Below the pieces are notes generated by a model, which saw nothing but the letters and a program-made list of their open reading frames with translations, did not search any database and was not told where the DNA came from. DNA of 64,000 nt, from NCBI RefSeq assembly GCF_040361435.1, contig NZ_APNL01000007.1, positions 62,001 through 126,000 on the forward strand, read 5' to 3'. Positions 18,001 to 27,072 of the stretch are shown here, piece by piece (position 1 is the stretch's first letter; each line of letters starts with the position of its first letter). The DNA is from Salinisphaera sp002433465 (GTDB taxonomy: Bacteria; Pseudomonadota; Gammaproteobacteria; Nevskiales; Salinisphaeraceae). The translations under genes and the position numbers were made by a program.

Positions 18001-18902
18001 TCGCCCGGCTCGCGCTCAGGACACGACCACAGCAGCCCGTGGCCGCACCGGTCGAGACCAGCCCGATCATCTGGCAGGACATCGACCCGGCCGACCTGCC
18101 CCATCTGGATGTGTTCGTGGCCAATTTCGAAGTCGACGACACCGACTTCGGCCAGGCCGAAGTCAAGGCCCGCGCCCAGCCCGACGGCTGGCAACTCGAC
18201 CGCTTCCAGCTCAAGAACGGGGCTATGGAGGGCTGGGCCACCGGCCGCTGGATTCACGACAACGGCCAGACCCAGGCCAGTGCCCAGACCCGCTTCGAGG
18301 GCGCCGGCATGGCCGGGCTGCTGCGAACTCTCGGCTATCCGGCCAGCGTGAACGCCGATTCCACGCGCCTGCACGCCCGCCTGAACATCGCCCCGAACCC
18401 GGCCGGACTGGATCTACGCGCGCTCGACGGCCAGGTAGAACTCGCCCTCGACAACGGCACCTTCACCGCCGTGGAACCCGGCGCGGCACGGGTGCTGGGG
18501 CTGGTTAACCTCTACGTGCTGCCACGCCGCCTGCGCCTGGATTTTCGCGACGTGGTCGACGAGGGACTGGCCTTCGACAAGGTACGGGCGAACTTCACAA
18601 TCGAGAACGGCAACGCCTACAGCGACAATGTACGTATCGACACGCCGTCCTCGCAGATCCGCATGAACGGGCGCATCGGCCTGGCCGCACGCGACTACGA
18701 CGAACGCGTGACCATCGTGCCCAAGGTGGGCAGCGGCGTGACCGTGGCCAGTACCGTGCTGGGCGGCCCGCTGGTGGGCGCGGCGGTATTCGCCATGCAG
18801 GAGCTGTTCAAGAAACCGATCAAGAAATTCTCGAGCATCGCGTATACCCTGAAAGGCAGCTGGGACAACCCGCGCATCGAGCAGCCCAGCGCCGAAGAAT
18901 AG
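15075..18902 (+). CDS. yhdP: YhdP family envelope protein (AsmA-like)
   Basis: The 1275-residue protein has one N-terminal transmembrane helix (residues 8-30) and a very long periplasmic part. The start of that part, RIDADIDIQAIELRWQWNGP, and the C-terminus MQELFKKPIKKFSSIAYTLKGSW are typical of YhdP (DUF3971 plus AsmA-2 domains). These proteins form beta-taco grooves thought to carry phospholipids between the inner and outer membranes. It follows rng after a 292-base gap in which I see no gene and precedes the nitrilase-like gene and tldD, an order conserved in many gammaproteobacteria. Confidence 0.92.
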   Translation: MASTTIIKRAFVVTLASLVILAGLLVGGVRLIDHLVPGYREALAERIGRRIDADIDIQAIELRWQWNGPLLELADVRVTRHGFNQPAVTLASLGLHFSFTDLIHGKRLPDGLTLERPTLTLRRGEDGRPQLAYWSRPGDAPLDWNTVNERMAMLRSARISDADITLLDARLPDGRGRIERLDARIARSENESYGLQFNLDGLNWLEHAQGQARFSGRLPNIDTAEFEFSVDGLDTPSLARSTQLIEPALRERLSGGRLAATVDGHWQQGQLINAEAQLDLAAIADTATDADLVPALSATFEAAGIAPAADANASADDIRLAMTAFDGDAPGLDRFALTGAIDLDEPRLRIDARHLPVGIATRLARLRIDRLADTAVDAQVDNLALTLGSDTPLQLALDFNHLSIDDPAITVGPLAGSYYQQGDNHILQFKNAGGTLSARRYLRGELAVDDLDGEIAWQRRDGGWQIDARKLQLASAEAEFKSSGRIRLRPGQAPVVDLQASASAPQVARLLARIPQADDLPNEKLRDWLPKAITAGTLDSATLELRGAMDRFPFANPQGDERFHLELVGHDVDVTYKDDWPPLTGARGKLVLDGDDLRVDVAAARMLDVDLGPATGRVENVREPVLEIDGKARNARAEKMLAFLVRSPLRDRFAKIVDALKVTGPADLSIDLRIPLKPELGDVKVSGDVRARGATLRTAALPGPITAITGTLHFDDARGLSARSLKGNLLGVALDADVVPVAGQRQRIVARARLQLPQDGAAVAHYLPESWLRYGHGASDFNVAFEVARNGDVSDIDLKSDLRGLALELPEPLGKPADRAAPLAITVAGDASRVHVGYDGRVDTTVRLRDGTVTRIQALLNDRSLTPPDQDGIWIGGRADHVDGLGWFTVVQDQVEAATRAAAQSGSSASALDFIGGDMRIGALAFDNRYFQNTHLRAQTMNARPGWRIDFEGPDTQGQVTWTQPAGGNINIAGNLARLALRTRPQQPVAAPVETSPIIWQDIDPADLPHLDVFVANFEVDDTDFGQAEVKARAQPDGWQLDRFQLKNGAMEGWATGRWIHDNGQTQASAQTRFEGAGMAGLLRTLGYPASVNADSTRLHARLNIAPNPAGLDLRALDGQVELALDNGTFTAVEPGAARVLGLVNLYVLPRRLRLDFRDVVDEGLAFDKVRANFTIENGNAYSDNVRIDTPSSQIRMNGRIGLAARDYDERVTIVPKVGSGVTVASTVLGGPLVGAAVFAMQELFKKPIKKFSSIAYTLKGSWDNPRIEQPSAEE

Positions 18903-18922
18903 CCCGACCGAAGAAGCCCGCC

Positions 18923-19771
18923 ATGACCGCCGATTCCAACCTGCCCCACGTCGCCGCCATCCAGATGAACTCGCGCGGCGAAGTCGCGCCCAATCTGGCC
19001 TGTGCCGACGACCTGCTCGCCGATGCCGCCCGGCGCGGCGCCCAGCTCGCTGTGCTGCCGGAGAATTTCGCCCTGATGGGCGCCCATGAAACCGACAAGA
19101 TCGGCGTGGCCGAGGCCGACGGCGCCGGCAACGGCCATACGCCGATCCAGGACTTCCTGGCCGAGGCGGCACGCAAGTACGGCCTGTGGATCGTCGGCGG
19201 CACGATTCCGCTGGCAAGCGATGAGCCCGATCGTGTCTATCCCAGCTGTCCGGTGTATGCCGACAGCGGCGAACGCGTGGCCCGCTACGACAAGATCCAC
19301 CTGTTCGACGTGGGCGTGCCGGATTCGGCCGAGGCCTATCGCGAGTCCGCCACCTTCGTGGCCGGCCCACCCACGCCCCATGTCGTGGATACGCCGATCG
19401 GCCGGCTGGGGCTGAGCGTGTGCTACGACCTGCGTTTTCCCGAGCTCTATCGCGCCATGGCCGCCGAGGGCGCAGAAATCGTGGTCGCGCCATCGGCGTT
19501 CACCCATACCACCGGCAGCGCGCACTGGCACGTGCTCACGCGTGCCCGGGCCATCGAAAACCTGGTCACGATGATCGCGCCCAACCAGGCCGGCCATCAC
19601 GCCAACGGCCGGCGCACCTATGGGCACAGCCTGATCATCGACCCCTGGGGCCAGATCAAGGCCGAAGCGAAAAGCGAAGCCAACGAAGTGATTGTCGCCC
19701 CCATCGACCGGGCCCGTATCGCCAGCCTGCGCGAAGGCTTTCCCTGTCTGTCGCATCGACGTTTGTTCTAG
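18923..19771 (+). CDS. Carbon-nitrogen hydrolase (nitrilase superfamily, Nit1/YbeM-like)
   Basis: The 282-residue enzyme shows the complete nitrilase-superfamily triad: Glu47 in AVLPENFALMG, Lys124 in RYDKIHLFDV and Cys167 in LSVCYDLRFPELYR. Proteins of this subgroup repair metabolites; the best studied members hydrolyse deaminated glutathione. The exact substrate cannot be read from the sequence. It lies 20 bases after yhdP and is probably in the same transcript. The conserved partner order yhdP - nitrilase - tldD is broken here by a quinone-reductase-like gene. Confidence 0.9.
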   Translation: MTADSNLPHVAAIQMNSRGEVAPNLACADDLLADAARRGAQLAVLPENFALMGAHETDKIGVAEADGAGNGHTPIQDFLAEAARKYGLWIVGGTIPLASDEPDRVYPSCPVYADSGERVARYDKIHLFDVGVPDSAEAYRESATFVAGPPTPHVVDTPIGRLGLSVCYDLRFPELYRAMAAEGAEIVVAPSAFTHTTGSAHWHVLTRARAIENLVTMIAPNQAGHHANGRRTYGHSLIIDPWGQIKAEAKSEANEVIVAPIDRARIASLREGFPCLSHRRLF

Positions 19772-19825
19772 GGCCTGCTAGAAATAGCGCATTGATTGAC
19801 TGCGCTGTTTTCAAAGGAGCGCCCG

Positions 19826-20800
19826 ATGGCCCGTCAGATCCAGTTCGCCGAGACCGGTGGTCCTGAAGTCCTGAAACTCGTCGACGTCGAGCCGCGCGAC
19901 CCCGGCCCCGGCGAAATCCGTATCGCCAACCGTGCGGTCGGGCTGAACTTCATCGATATCTACGTGCGCAGCGGGCTCTACCCCTCGCAGCCGCCGAGCG
20001 GGCTGGGCACCGAGGGTGCCGGCGTGGTGGATGCCGTGGGTGAAGGCGTCGAGGATTTCGCCGAGGGTGATCGCGTGGCCTATGCCCAGGGCCCGCTGGG
20101 CGCATACGCCGAGTTCATCACCATGGACGCCGACAAGGCGATCGCCCTGCCGCAGGCCATCGATTTCGAAAGCGCCGCGGCGGGCATGCTCAAGGGCCTG
20201 ACCGTGCAGTATCTGCTGCGCCAGACCTATGCCATCGGCGAAGACGACACCATCCTGTTCCATGCCGCGGCCGGCGGCGTGGGTTCGATCGCTTGCCAGT
20301 GGGCGCATGCGCTGGGCGCGCACGTGATCGGCACCGTATCGAACGAAGACAAGGCCGGTATCGCCAAGCGCAACGGCGCCTGGATGACCATCGACTACAC
20401 CCGCGAATCAGTGCCCGAACGGGTGCGCGAGCTCACCGACGGCGCGATGGTACCCGTCGTCTACGACTCGGTCGGCAAAGACACCTGGCAGGACTCGCTG
20501 GCCTGCCTGGCCAAGCGCGGTTTGATGGTGAGTTTCGGCAACGCCTCCGGCCCCGTCGAAGGCGTGAATCTGGCCGAACTCAACAAGGGCGGCTCGCTGT
20601 TCGTGACCCGGCCCAGCCTGGGAGGCTATGCCGACACCCGCGAACGCTTCGAGATGATGTGCGCCGACTTCTTTGCGGTGCTCGAATCCGGCGATGTGCG
20701 GATCAACATCGGCCAGCGTTTCGCGCTCGAAGACGCCGCCGAGGCCCATCGGGCCCTGGCCAACCGCGAAACCGCCGGCTCGACGATCCTCACCCTCTGA
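19826..20800 (+). CDS. NADPH:quinone oxidoreductase family protein
   Basis: The 324-residue protein begins at the ATG at 19826 with AAAGGAGC just upstream; an in-frame codon 30 bases earlier is less likely. It is a zinc-independent medium-chain dehydrogenase of the QOR (zeta-crystallin) type. The N-terminus VGLNFIDIYVRSGLYPSQPPSGLGTEGAGVV and the nucleotide-binding VLFHAAAGGVGSIACQWAHALGAHVIGTV-like stretch are characteristic, and the zinc-ligand cysteines are missing. It may reduce quinones or other enones. A GC hairpin follows the stop. Confidence 0.88.
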   Translation: MARQIQFAETGGPEVLKLVDVEPRDPGPGEIRIANRAVGLNFIDIYVRSGLYPSQPPSGLGTEGAGVVDAVGEGVEDFAEGDRVAYAQGPLGAYAEFITMDADKAIALPQAIDFESAAAGMLKGLTVQYLLRQTYAIGEDDTILFHAAAGGVGSIACQWAHALGAHVIGTVSNEDKAGIAKRNGAWMTIDYTRESVPERVRELTDGAMVPVVYDSVGKDTWQDSLACLAKRGLMVSFGNASGPVEGVNLAELNKGGSLFVTRPSLGGYADTRERFEMMCADFFAVLESGDVRINIGQRFALEDAAEAHRALANRETAGSTILTL

Positions 20801-20808
20801 TCGTGCCA

Positions 20809-20832
20809 GCGGCGCCCCCAACGAGGCGCCGC
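20809..20832 (+). terminator. GC hairpin between the quinone reductase gene and tldD
   Basis: GCGGCGCC and GGCGCCGC form a perfect 8-bp stem with an 8-base loop directly after the quinone reductase gene and 20 bases before the tldD start. No U-run follows, so it may be a weak terminator or a processing site. Confidence 0.35.
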
Positions 20833-20851
20833 GCGGTGTTAATGTGATGCG

Positions 20852-22318
20852 ATGAAAAACGCTATCGATATCGCTTCCGATACCCTGCTCGGCCGTGCCG
20901 GCATCGACGCCGGCCAGCTGCAATCCGCGCTTCGGGGCCTGATGGTACCGGGCGTGGACTATGCCGACCTCTATTTCCAGATTCTCAAGAACGAATCCTG
21001 GATGCTCGAGGACGGCGTGGTACGCAGCGCGGGCGCGTCGACGTCACAGGGTGTGGGCGTGCGTGCCCTGGCCGGCGAGCAGACTGGTTTTGCCTATGCC
21101 GACGAGCTTGCCTTTCCGGCCTTGACCCGGGCCTCGCAGGCGGCGGCCGCGATTGCCCGGGATGGCAAGAGCGCAACCGTGAATGCGCTGACCCGTCGTG
21201 ACAGCGGCGCGGCCACGCGCTATGCGCCGATCGACCCGTCTGCCACGCTCGACGCCGATGCCAAGGTCGCGCTGCTACATCACGCCGACAAGATCGCCCG
21301 CGATGCAGACGAGCGCGTGGTGCGCGTGACCGTGTCGTTGGCGGGCTCCTCAGACACCATGCTGGTCGCGGCCTCCGACGGCACGCTGGCCGGCGACGTG
21401 CGCCCGCTGGTGCGGGTGAACGTGTCGGTACAGGTTGAAGAAAACGGCGTGCGCGAATCCGCCAGCGCCGGCGGCGGTGCGCGTATGGGCTACGACTATT
21501 TCGGTACGGCCACCGGCGACGGGGCCGACCGCGTAGCCGGCTACGCCCGCGAGGCCGTACGCCGTGCATTGGTCCGCCTGCACGCGGAACCCGCGCCGGC
21601 CGGCAGCCTGCCAGTCGTACTCGGTGCCGGCTGGCCGGGCGTACTGCTGCACGAAGCGGTCGGCCATGGCCTGGAGGGCGACTTCAACCGCCGCGGTTCG
21701 TCGAACTATTCCAACCGCATCGGCGAAAAGGTCGCCTCCGATCTGTGCACCATCGTCGACGACGGCACGCTCGACGGGCGCCGCGGTTCGCTGGCGATCG
21801 ACGACGAAGGCAGCCCCGCAGCCTGCAATACGCTGATCGAAAACGGCCGTCTTGTCGGCTACATGCAGGACAAGCACAACGCCCGCCTGATGGGCATGGC
21901 GCCGACCGGCAACGCGCGCCGCGAATCCTATGCGCACACCATCATGCCGCGCATGACCAATACCTATATGCGTGCCGGCGAAAGCGCGCCGGCCGATATC
22001 CTCGCCTCGGTCGACCACGGCATCTATGCAGTGAATTTCTCCGGCGGCTCGGTGGATATCACCTCGGGCAACTTCGTGTTCTCGGCCGACGAGGCCTATC
22101 GCATCGAAAACGGCAAGATCGGCGCGCCGATCAAGGGCGCCACGCTCATCGGCAACGGCCCGGACGTGCTCGAACGTATCTCCATGGTCGGCAACGACCT
22201 GGCCCTGGATGAAGGCATCGGCGTCTGCGGCAAGAATGGCCAGAGCGTGCCGGTGGGCGTGGGCCAGCCCACGCTCAAGGTGGATGCGATCACCGTCGGC
22301 GGCACCCAGCAGGGATGA
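20852..22318 (+). CDS. tldD: TldD metalloprotease
   Basis: TldD and its partner TldE (PmbA) form a heterodimeric zinc protease that trims ribosomally made peptides such as microcin B17 and the CcdA antitoxin. The 488-residue protein carries the HExxxH motif at 267-272 (LLHEAVGHGLEGDF) on which metal binding depends. The N-terminal YADLYFQILKNESWMLEDGVV matches the family. No pmbA/tldE is present in the window; in many gammaproteobacteria it lies elsewhere. The rsmD frame starts 26 bases downstream. Confidence 0.96.
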   Translation: MKNAIDIASDTLLGRAGIDAGQLQSALRGLMVPGVDYADLYFQILKNESWMLEDGVVRSAGASTSQGVGVRALAGEQTGFAYADELAFPALTRASQAAAAIARDGKSATVNALTRRDSGAATRYAPIDPSATLDADAKVALLHHADKIARDADERVVRVTVSLAGSSDTMLVAASDGTLAGDVRPLVRVNVSVQVEENGVRESASAGGGARMGYDYFGTATGDGADRVAGYAREAVRRALVRLHAEPAPAGSLPVVLGAGWPGVLLHEAVGHGLEGDFNRRGSSNYSNRIGEKVASDLCTIVDDGTLDGRRGSLAIDDEGSPAACNTLIENGRLVGYMQDKHNARLMGMAPTGNARRESYAHTIMPRMTNTYMRAGESAPADILASVDHGIYAVNFSGGSVDITSGNFVFSADEAYRIENGKIGAPIKGATLIGNGPDVLERISMVGNDLALDEGIGVCGKNGQSVPVGVGQPTLKVDAITVGGTQQG

Positions 22319-22343
22319 CCGCGCCGGCCGACCGAGGCTGAAG

Positions 22344-22976
22344 GTGGCGCGTCGATCGGCCAGACCGCGCCCGAACTCAAGCGCCGCTACCACCTCCGTT
22401 CGTATCATCGGCGGCGCCTGGCGCGGGCGGCGCCTGCCGGTGACCATGGCCGAAGGCCTGCGCCCTACGCCGGATCGCGTACGCGAAACCCTGTTCAACT
22501 GGCTTGCCCCGCGTATCGAGGGCGCGCGCTGCCTGGATCTGTTCGCCGGCACCGGCGCGCTCGGCCTGGAAGCGCTGTCGCGCGGAGCGGCCCACGTACA
22601 GTTCGTCGAACGCGATCGCCAGGCCATTGCGTCGCTGCGTGCCGTGCTGGACACGCTAAACGCCGCCACGCGCGCCACGCTGGTTCAAGGCGATGCGCTC
22701 GCGCTGACCCTGGCTACGCCCGCGCCGGATATCGTGTTCGTTGACCCGCCGTTTGCCGCCGAACTGCACGGCCCGGCACTGGATCGGGTGCTGGCCGCGC
22801 TGCCCGGCCATGCGCAGATCTATCTCGAATATCCGGCCCAACAAACCGATGCCCTGCATGCACTGTTTGCCGACCGCTTGGACATACGCCGCGCCAAGCG
22901 CGCCGGCGACGTCGGCTACTGCCTTGCACAGCCGCGCCCTGCCAGCGAAGATGACCCCGCATCTTTGATTTCGTAA
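22344..22976 (+). CDS. rsmD: 16S rRNA (guanine-966-N2)-methyltransferase
   Basis: RsmD methylates G966 of 16S rRNA late in small-subunit assembly. I chose the GTG at 22344 preceded by GAGG, which gives 210 residues; an upstream in-frame start runs back into tldD. The family motifs VRIIGGAWRGRRLPV, RPTPDRVRETLFNWL, CLDLFAGTGALGLEALSRGA and the catalytic VFVDPPF are all visible. rsmD followed by coaD is a widespread pair, and here they are separated by 110 bases. Confidence 0.94.
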   Translation: MARRSARPRPNSSAATTSVRIIGGAWRGRRLPVTMAEGLRPTPDRVRETLFNWLAPRIEGARCLDLFAGTGALGLEALSRGAAHVQFVERDRQAIASLRAVLDTLNAATRATLVQGDALALTLATPAPDIVFVDPPFAAELHGPALDRVLAALPGHAQIYLEYPAQQTDALHALFADRLDIRRAKRAGDVGYCLAQPRPASEDDPASLIS

Positions 22977-23086
22977 TCCATGCTCGCGCCGCGCGCACAG
23001 GCACGCGCGCGAGAAACGCCTGAGGAGAACTACGTGCGGTCAGCGCAACACAACCGGGGCCACGGACACGGCGGAGTGGGCGACAG

Positions 23087-23581
23087 ATGAGTAGCGCACC
23101 CAATATCCGGGCGGCTTATACCGGCACCTTCGACCCGATCACCAACGGCCATGCCGACGTCATTCGACGCGCGGCCGGCATGTTCGACGAGCTGATCGTG
23201 GCGGTGGCCAGCAACGCCAGCAAGAAATCGATCTTCGATCACCAGGAGCGCGTCGAACTGGCCAAGCAGGTGCTGGCCGACGTCGATAACGTGATCGTGA
23301 TGCCGGTGAGCGGGCTGGTGGTCGATTTCGCCCGCAAGCACGGGGTGAGCGTGCTGGTACGCGGCGTGCGCGGCGTGGGCGACTACGAATACGAAAAACA
23401 GATGGCCGTGATGAACCGCCATCTCGCTCCGCAGGTGGATACCATCTTTCTGGCCCCCTCGCCCGAATATGCCCACATCTCCTCCACGCTGGTCCGCGAG
23501 ATCGCCTTCCTCGACGGGCGTATCAGCGGGCTGGTGCCCAGCCTTGTAGCCGACAAGCTCCACGAGAAGACCGGCGGCTAG
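23087..23581 (+). CDS. coaD: Phosphopantetheine adenylyltransferase
   Basis: CoaD adenylates 4'-phosphopantetheine in coenzyme A synthesis. The 164-residue protein has the nucleotidyltransferase motif AAYTGTFDPITNGHADVI at the N-terminus, the VRGVRGVGDYEYEKQMAVMNR block and the ISSTLVREIA motif near the C-terminus, all at the expected spacing. The ferredoxin gene that often follows coaD in gammaproteobacteria is absent; a ggt gene lies next instead. Confidence 0.97.
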   Translation: MSSAPNIRAAYTGTFDPITNGHADVIRRAAGMFDELIVAVASNASKKSIFDHQERVELAKQVLADVDNVIVMPVSGLVVDFARKHGVSVLVRGVRGVGDYEYEKQMAVMNRHLAPQVDTIFLAPSPEYAHISSTLVREIAFLDGRISGLVPSLVADKLHEKTGG

Positions 23582-23608
23582 AGCTCGGCGACTACAGGCG
23601 GTATCGTG

Positions 23609-25399
23609 ATGATCCGCCTTTCGTTTTTCGCGGTAATGCCCATGTATGTCCGGCTTCGTCTGATCGCCTGCTCGGTGCTTGTTTCGTGCCTGCCGCTATC
23701 CAGCGCGCTGGCGGGCAACGACACACCGCCGGCCCCGGCCGTGGCCAGCGCCCATCCGGCGGCGACCGCTGCCGGCATGGAAGTGCTCGACGCGGGCGGC
23801 AACGCCTTCGATGCGGCGGTTGCCATCACCGCCGCACTCGCCGTGGTCGAGCCGCAGGGCTCCGGGCTGGGCGGCGGCGGCTTCTGGCTGCTGCACGACG
23901 CCGAAAACAATCGCGATGTCATGATCGACGGCCGCGAAGAGGCGCCGGGCGCGGCCACCCGCGACATGTATCTCGACGACGACGGCAACTTCGTTCAGGA
24001 GCGCTCGCGCAACGGCGCGCTGGCCGCCGGCATTCCGGGCGAGCCGGCCGCGCTCGCGCATATCGCCGAACGCTATGGCAAGCTGGACCTGGCGCGTACG
24101 CTCGCTCCGGCGATCCGCCTGGCACGCGACGGCTTCGAAATAAACGACCACATGCACACGCTGGCCGAGTACCGCCGCGACGTGCTGGCGAAATACCCCG
24201 CCAGCGCCGCGCTGCTGCTCGACGCGGACGGCGCCGTACTGCCTGCCGGCACCCGCTTCAAACAGCCCGACCTGGCCGCCACGCTCGAGGCCCTCGCCGA
24301 ACGCGGCCGCGACGGTTTCTACGACGGCGACGTCGCACGCCGGCTGGTCGAGGCCGTGCGCAGCGCCGGCGGTATCTGGACCCGTCAGGACCTTTCGGAC
24401 TACGACGTTATCGAGCGCGAGCCCACGCGCGGCACCTACCGCACGCCCAACGGCGAATACGAGATCGTATCCGGCTCGCCCCCGTCGTCCGGCGGCCCGG
24501 TGCTTGTCGAAGCGCTCAATATCCTCGAAGGCTTCGACTGGGGCACGCTCGACGATGTCGAGCGTCGCCACGTCACCATCGAGGCCATGCGCCGCGCCTA
24601 CCGCGATCGCGCCGCCTATCTGGGCGATCCGGACTTCGTGGATATGCCCATCGCCCGGCTGATCGACAAGAACTATGCGGCCGGTCTGCGCGTGGGCATC
24701 CGCATGGATCGGGCCACGCCCAGCGATGAACTCGCCGGCGTGACCGCCGAGCGCGCCAGCGGCCACCACACTACCCATTTTTCGGTCATCGATGCCGAGG
24801 GCAATCGCGTTGCTGCCACCCTGTCGGTGAACTTTCCGTTCGGCTCGGGGCTGGTGGCCGCGGGCACCGGCGTATTCCTCAACGACGAGATGGACGATTT
24901 TTCGGCCAAGCCGCTGGCGCCCAACGGCTATGGGCTGGTCGGCAGTGAGGCCAACGCGATCGCACCCGGCAAACGCCCGCTGTCGAGCATGACGCCGACC
25001 TTCGTCGTGGGCGACGATCGCGAGATCGCCCTCGGCACCCCCGGTGGCAGCCGTATCACCACCATGGTGCTGCTCGGCGTGCTGGACTTCACCCACGGCG
25101 GCGACGCCGCGAGCGTGGTCGGCAAACCGCGCTACCACCACCAGTATCTACCCGATCATGTCGAATACGAGCCCGGGGCATTGTCGTCGGATACGCGTGC
25201 CGGCCTGGAGAAACTTGGCCACAGCCTCGAACGGATCAATCGCCATTACGGCGACATGCACGCGGTGATCTGGAACAAGGCCGAGAACCGAATGGACGCT
25301 GCCTCCGACCCGCGCGGCATCGGCTGTGCTGCGATCGGCGACAGCACACCGGTCTGCGAGCACGAGTCGCGCGATACGCAAACCGCGACCGCCGACTGA
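23609..25399 (+). CDS. ggt: Gamma-glutamyltransferase, secreted
   Basis: The enzyme cleaves gamma-glutamyl bonds of glutathione and related compounds in the periplasm. About 596 residues are predicted. The hydrophobic LRLIACSVLVSCLPLSSALAG is a signal peptide; the exact start is uncertain because GTG 23606, ATG 23609 and ATGs at 23636 and 23642 are all in frame. The proenzyme cleaves itself before the Thr in GHHTTHFSVID, releasing the small subunit with this nucleophile. The blocks GGNAFDAAVAITAALAVVEP, SGLGGGGFWLL and SSMTPTFVV are typical. Confidence 0.94.
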   Translation: MIRLSFFAVMPMYVRLRLIACSVLVSCLPLSSALAGNDTPPAPAVASAHPAATAAGMEVLDAGGNAFDAAVAITAALAVVEPQGSGLGGGGFWLLHDAENNRDVMIDGREEAPGAATRDMYLDDDGNFVQERSRNGALAAGIPGEPAALAHIAERYGKLDLARTLAPAIRLARDGFEINDHMHTLAEYRRDVLAKYPASAALLLDADGAVLPAGTRFKQPDLAATLEALAERGRDGFYDGDVARRLVEAVRSAGGIWTRQDLSDYDVIEREPTRGTYRTPNGEYEIVSGSPPSSGGPVLVEALNILEGFDWGTLDDVERRHVTIEAMRRAYRDRAAYLGDPDFVDMPIARLIDKNYAAGLRVGIRMDRATPSDELAGVTAERASGHHTTHFSVIDAEGNRVAATLSVNFPFGSGLVAAGTGVFLNDEMDDFSAKPLAPNGYGLVGSEANAIAPGKRPLSSMTPTFVVGDDREIALGTPGGSRITTMVLLGVLDFTHGGDAASVVGKPRYHHQYLPDHVEYEPGALSSDTRAGLEKLGHSLERINRHYGDMHAVIWNKAENRMDAASDPRGIGCAAIGDSTPVCEHESRDTQTATAD

Positions 25400-25458
25400 G
25401 CGCCCGAGTCGCAGGCCGGTCCTGGCGAAGGGCCAATCGCAGGCCCTGACCTCAGGCC

Positions 25459-25490
25459 AAAAAAAACCGGCGGCTCCTGCGAGCCGCCGG
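25459..25490 (-). terminator. Intrinsic terminator of the yceI-like gene
   Basis: On the minus strand a 9-bp GC-rich stem (arms 25482-25490 and 25467-25475, 6-base loop) is followed by eight U residues (the A-run at 25459-25466). It lies 23 bases after the stop of the minus-strand gene and may also help stop transcription arriving from ggt. Confidence 0.85.
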
Positions 25491-25512
25491 CCATTGTCGC
25501 CGGGCCTTTAAA

Positions 25513-26106
25513 TCAGCCCTGGTCGTTGGGCCGATTGGCTTCGACCTCGATCTGAATATCGACTTCGTCGGCGACCATCGGCACATAGGCATCCATGCCG
25601 AATTCGCTGCGCTTGATTTCGGTTTCGGCCGAGAACCCGCAGGTATATTTCTTCTCGTCCATCGGATTGGTCTTGCAGAAGATGTCGTCGACGTCGAGCG
25701 TGACCGGCTTGGTGGTGCCGTGCATGGTCAGCTCGCCTTCGACGGTGGCCTCGTCGTCGCCGTCGAAGCTCACGCGCGTGGACTTGAACGACATCTCCGG
25801 GTACTGGTCGACTTCGAAGAAGCCTTCGGTTTCGCGCAGGTGCTCGTCGCGCTTGTCGTGGCCGGTATCGACGGTGGCCGGATCGAGGGTGACGTTCACG
25901 CTGCTGGTGTCGCCTTCGCGATCCATCACGATTTCGCCGCCGGTAACATCGATACGGCCGTGCATGGTGGACAGCCCCATATGGCCGATCTCGAAGTTGC
26001 CGTAGGTATGCGACGGATCGATCGTGTAGGTTTCCGCTGCGTTGGCGCTCATCGCCGTCGCGGCGAGTAGGCCGGTCGCGGCCAGGCTAATGATGGTTTT
26101 ATTCAT
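25513..26106 (-). CDS. YceI-family periplasmic protein
   Basis: This 197-residue protein starts at the ATG at 26106; an in-frame GTG lies nine bases upstream. Residues 1-24 form a clear Sec signal peptide ending in ANAAE. The mature part reads YTIDPSHTYGNFEIGHMGLSTMHGRI, the classical YceI opening, a lipocalin-like beta barrel that binds polyprenoid quinones. Two cysteines in FCKTNPMDEKKYTC could form a disulfide. It is divergent from nei, and the 120 bases between them must hold both promoters. Confidence 0.92.
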   Translation of the reverse strand: MNKTIISLAATGLLAATAMSANAAETYTIDPSHTYGNFEIGHMGLSTMHGRIDVTGGEIVMDREGDTSSVNVTLDPATVDTGHDKRDEHLRETEGFFEVDQYPEMSFKSTRVSFDGDDEATVEGELTMHGTTKPVTLDVDDIFCKTNPMDEKKYTCGFSAETEIKRSEFGMDAYVPMVADEVDIQIEVEANRPNDQG

Positions 26107-26226
26107 ACTGTTCACTTGCTTGCGGTTTTGGATTGTCGTGACTGCATCCGAGTGTATCGAACTTCGGGTAAACGCTGGCTGTACAGCGCTTTTACTTGTT
26201 CACGCAGAAGAATCTCGAGAGCCGCG

Positions 26227-27072
26227 ATGCCCGAAGGCCCCGAAATAAGACGCATGGTCGACGATATCGCAACCGCGGTCGGCGGGCAGGATGCCGACGC
26301 GGTATTTTTTGCCTTCGAGCGCTTCAAGGGATTCGAGGCCGCGTTGGCCGGGCGCCGTATCACCTCGGTTCAGGCACGCGGCAAGGGTGTACTGGTGTTC
26401 TTTGCCGCGCGCGGCGACGACGGCCCCTGGTGCGTTTACAGCCATAACCAGCTATACGGACAGTGGCGCATCGGGCGCGCCGCATCGCTGCCGACAACGA
26501 AGCGACAGCTGCGCTTCGCGATCAGCGCCGGGCCACGGGCGGCACGCCTGTACAGCGCCTCGGATATCCGCCTGGTGCGCCCGGACGCGCTCGACACGGT
26601 GCCCTATCTAGCCCGGCTTGGCCCCGATTTGCTCAACGATGCCGATGTGGACGATCACCGGCTGCTGCAACAGCTCGACGACCGGCGCTTTTGCGGCCGT
26701 GCCCTCGGCACGCTGCTGCTCGATCAGCACTTCATCGCCGGCGTGGGCAACTATCTGCGATCCGAGATCCTGTTTGTCGCCGGCCTGCATCCGCGCTACA
26801 AACCGAAGTCGCTGAACGATTCACAACGCCGCCGACTGGTGATTGCGACGCGGACGATGATCGAACAGGCCTATCGGCTCAAGGGCATCACCAACGACCC
26901 CGACCGCGCGCAGCGACTCAAGGCGCAGGGCCAATCCTTTCGCGCGCGCCGGCATCGGGTTTTCGGTCGCGCTGGGCAGGCCTGCTACGACTGCCGCGCA
27001 GCGATCGAAAAAACCACCGTTGCCAGCCGGCGGCTGTACCGCTGTCCGAACTGTCAGCCCGAACTCAGGTAA
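26227..27072 (+). CDS. nei: Endonuclease VIII, DNA glycosylase/AP lyase
   Basis: Nei removes oxidised pyrimidines and cuts the abasic site. The start at 26227 gives MPEGPEIRR, with the catalytic Pro2 and Glu3 exposed after Met removal; longer frames upstream would bury them. The 281-residue protein ends with a zinc finger of four cysteines (CYDC and CPNC) and the conserved finger Arg (ASRRLYRCP). The helix-two-turn-helix region FIAGVGNYLRSEILF is intact. The MPEGPEIRR start points to Nei rather than MutM (which begins MPELPEVE). Its last eight bases overlap the convergent exoD-like gene. Confidence 0.92.
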   Translation: MPEGPEIRRMVDDIATAVGGQDADAVFFAFERFKGFEAALAGRRITSVQARGKGVLVFFAARGDDGPWCVYSHNQLYGQWRIGRAASLPTTKRQLRFAISAGPRAARLYSASDIRLVRPDALDTVPYLARLGPDLLNDADVDDHRLLQQLDDRRFCGRALGTLLLDQHFIAGVGNYLRSEILFVAGLHPRYKPKSLNDSQRRRLVIATRTMIEQAYRLKGITNDPDRAQRLKAQGQSFRARRHRVFGRAGQACYDCRAAIEKTTVASRRLYRCPNCQPELR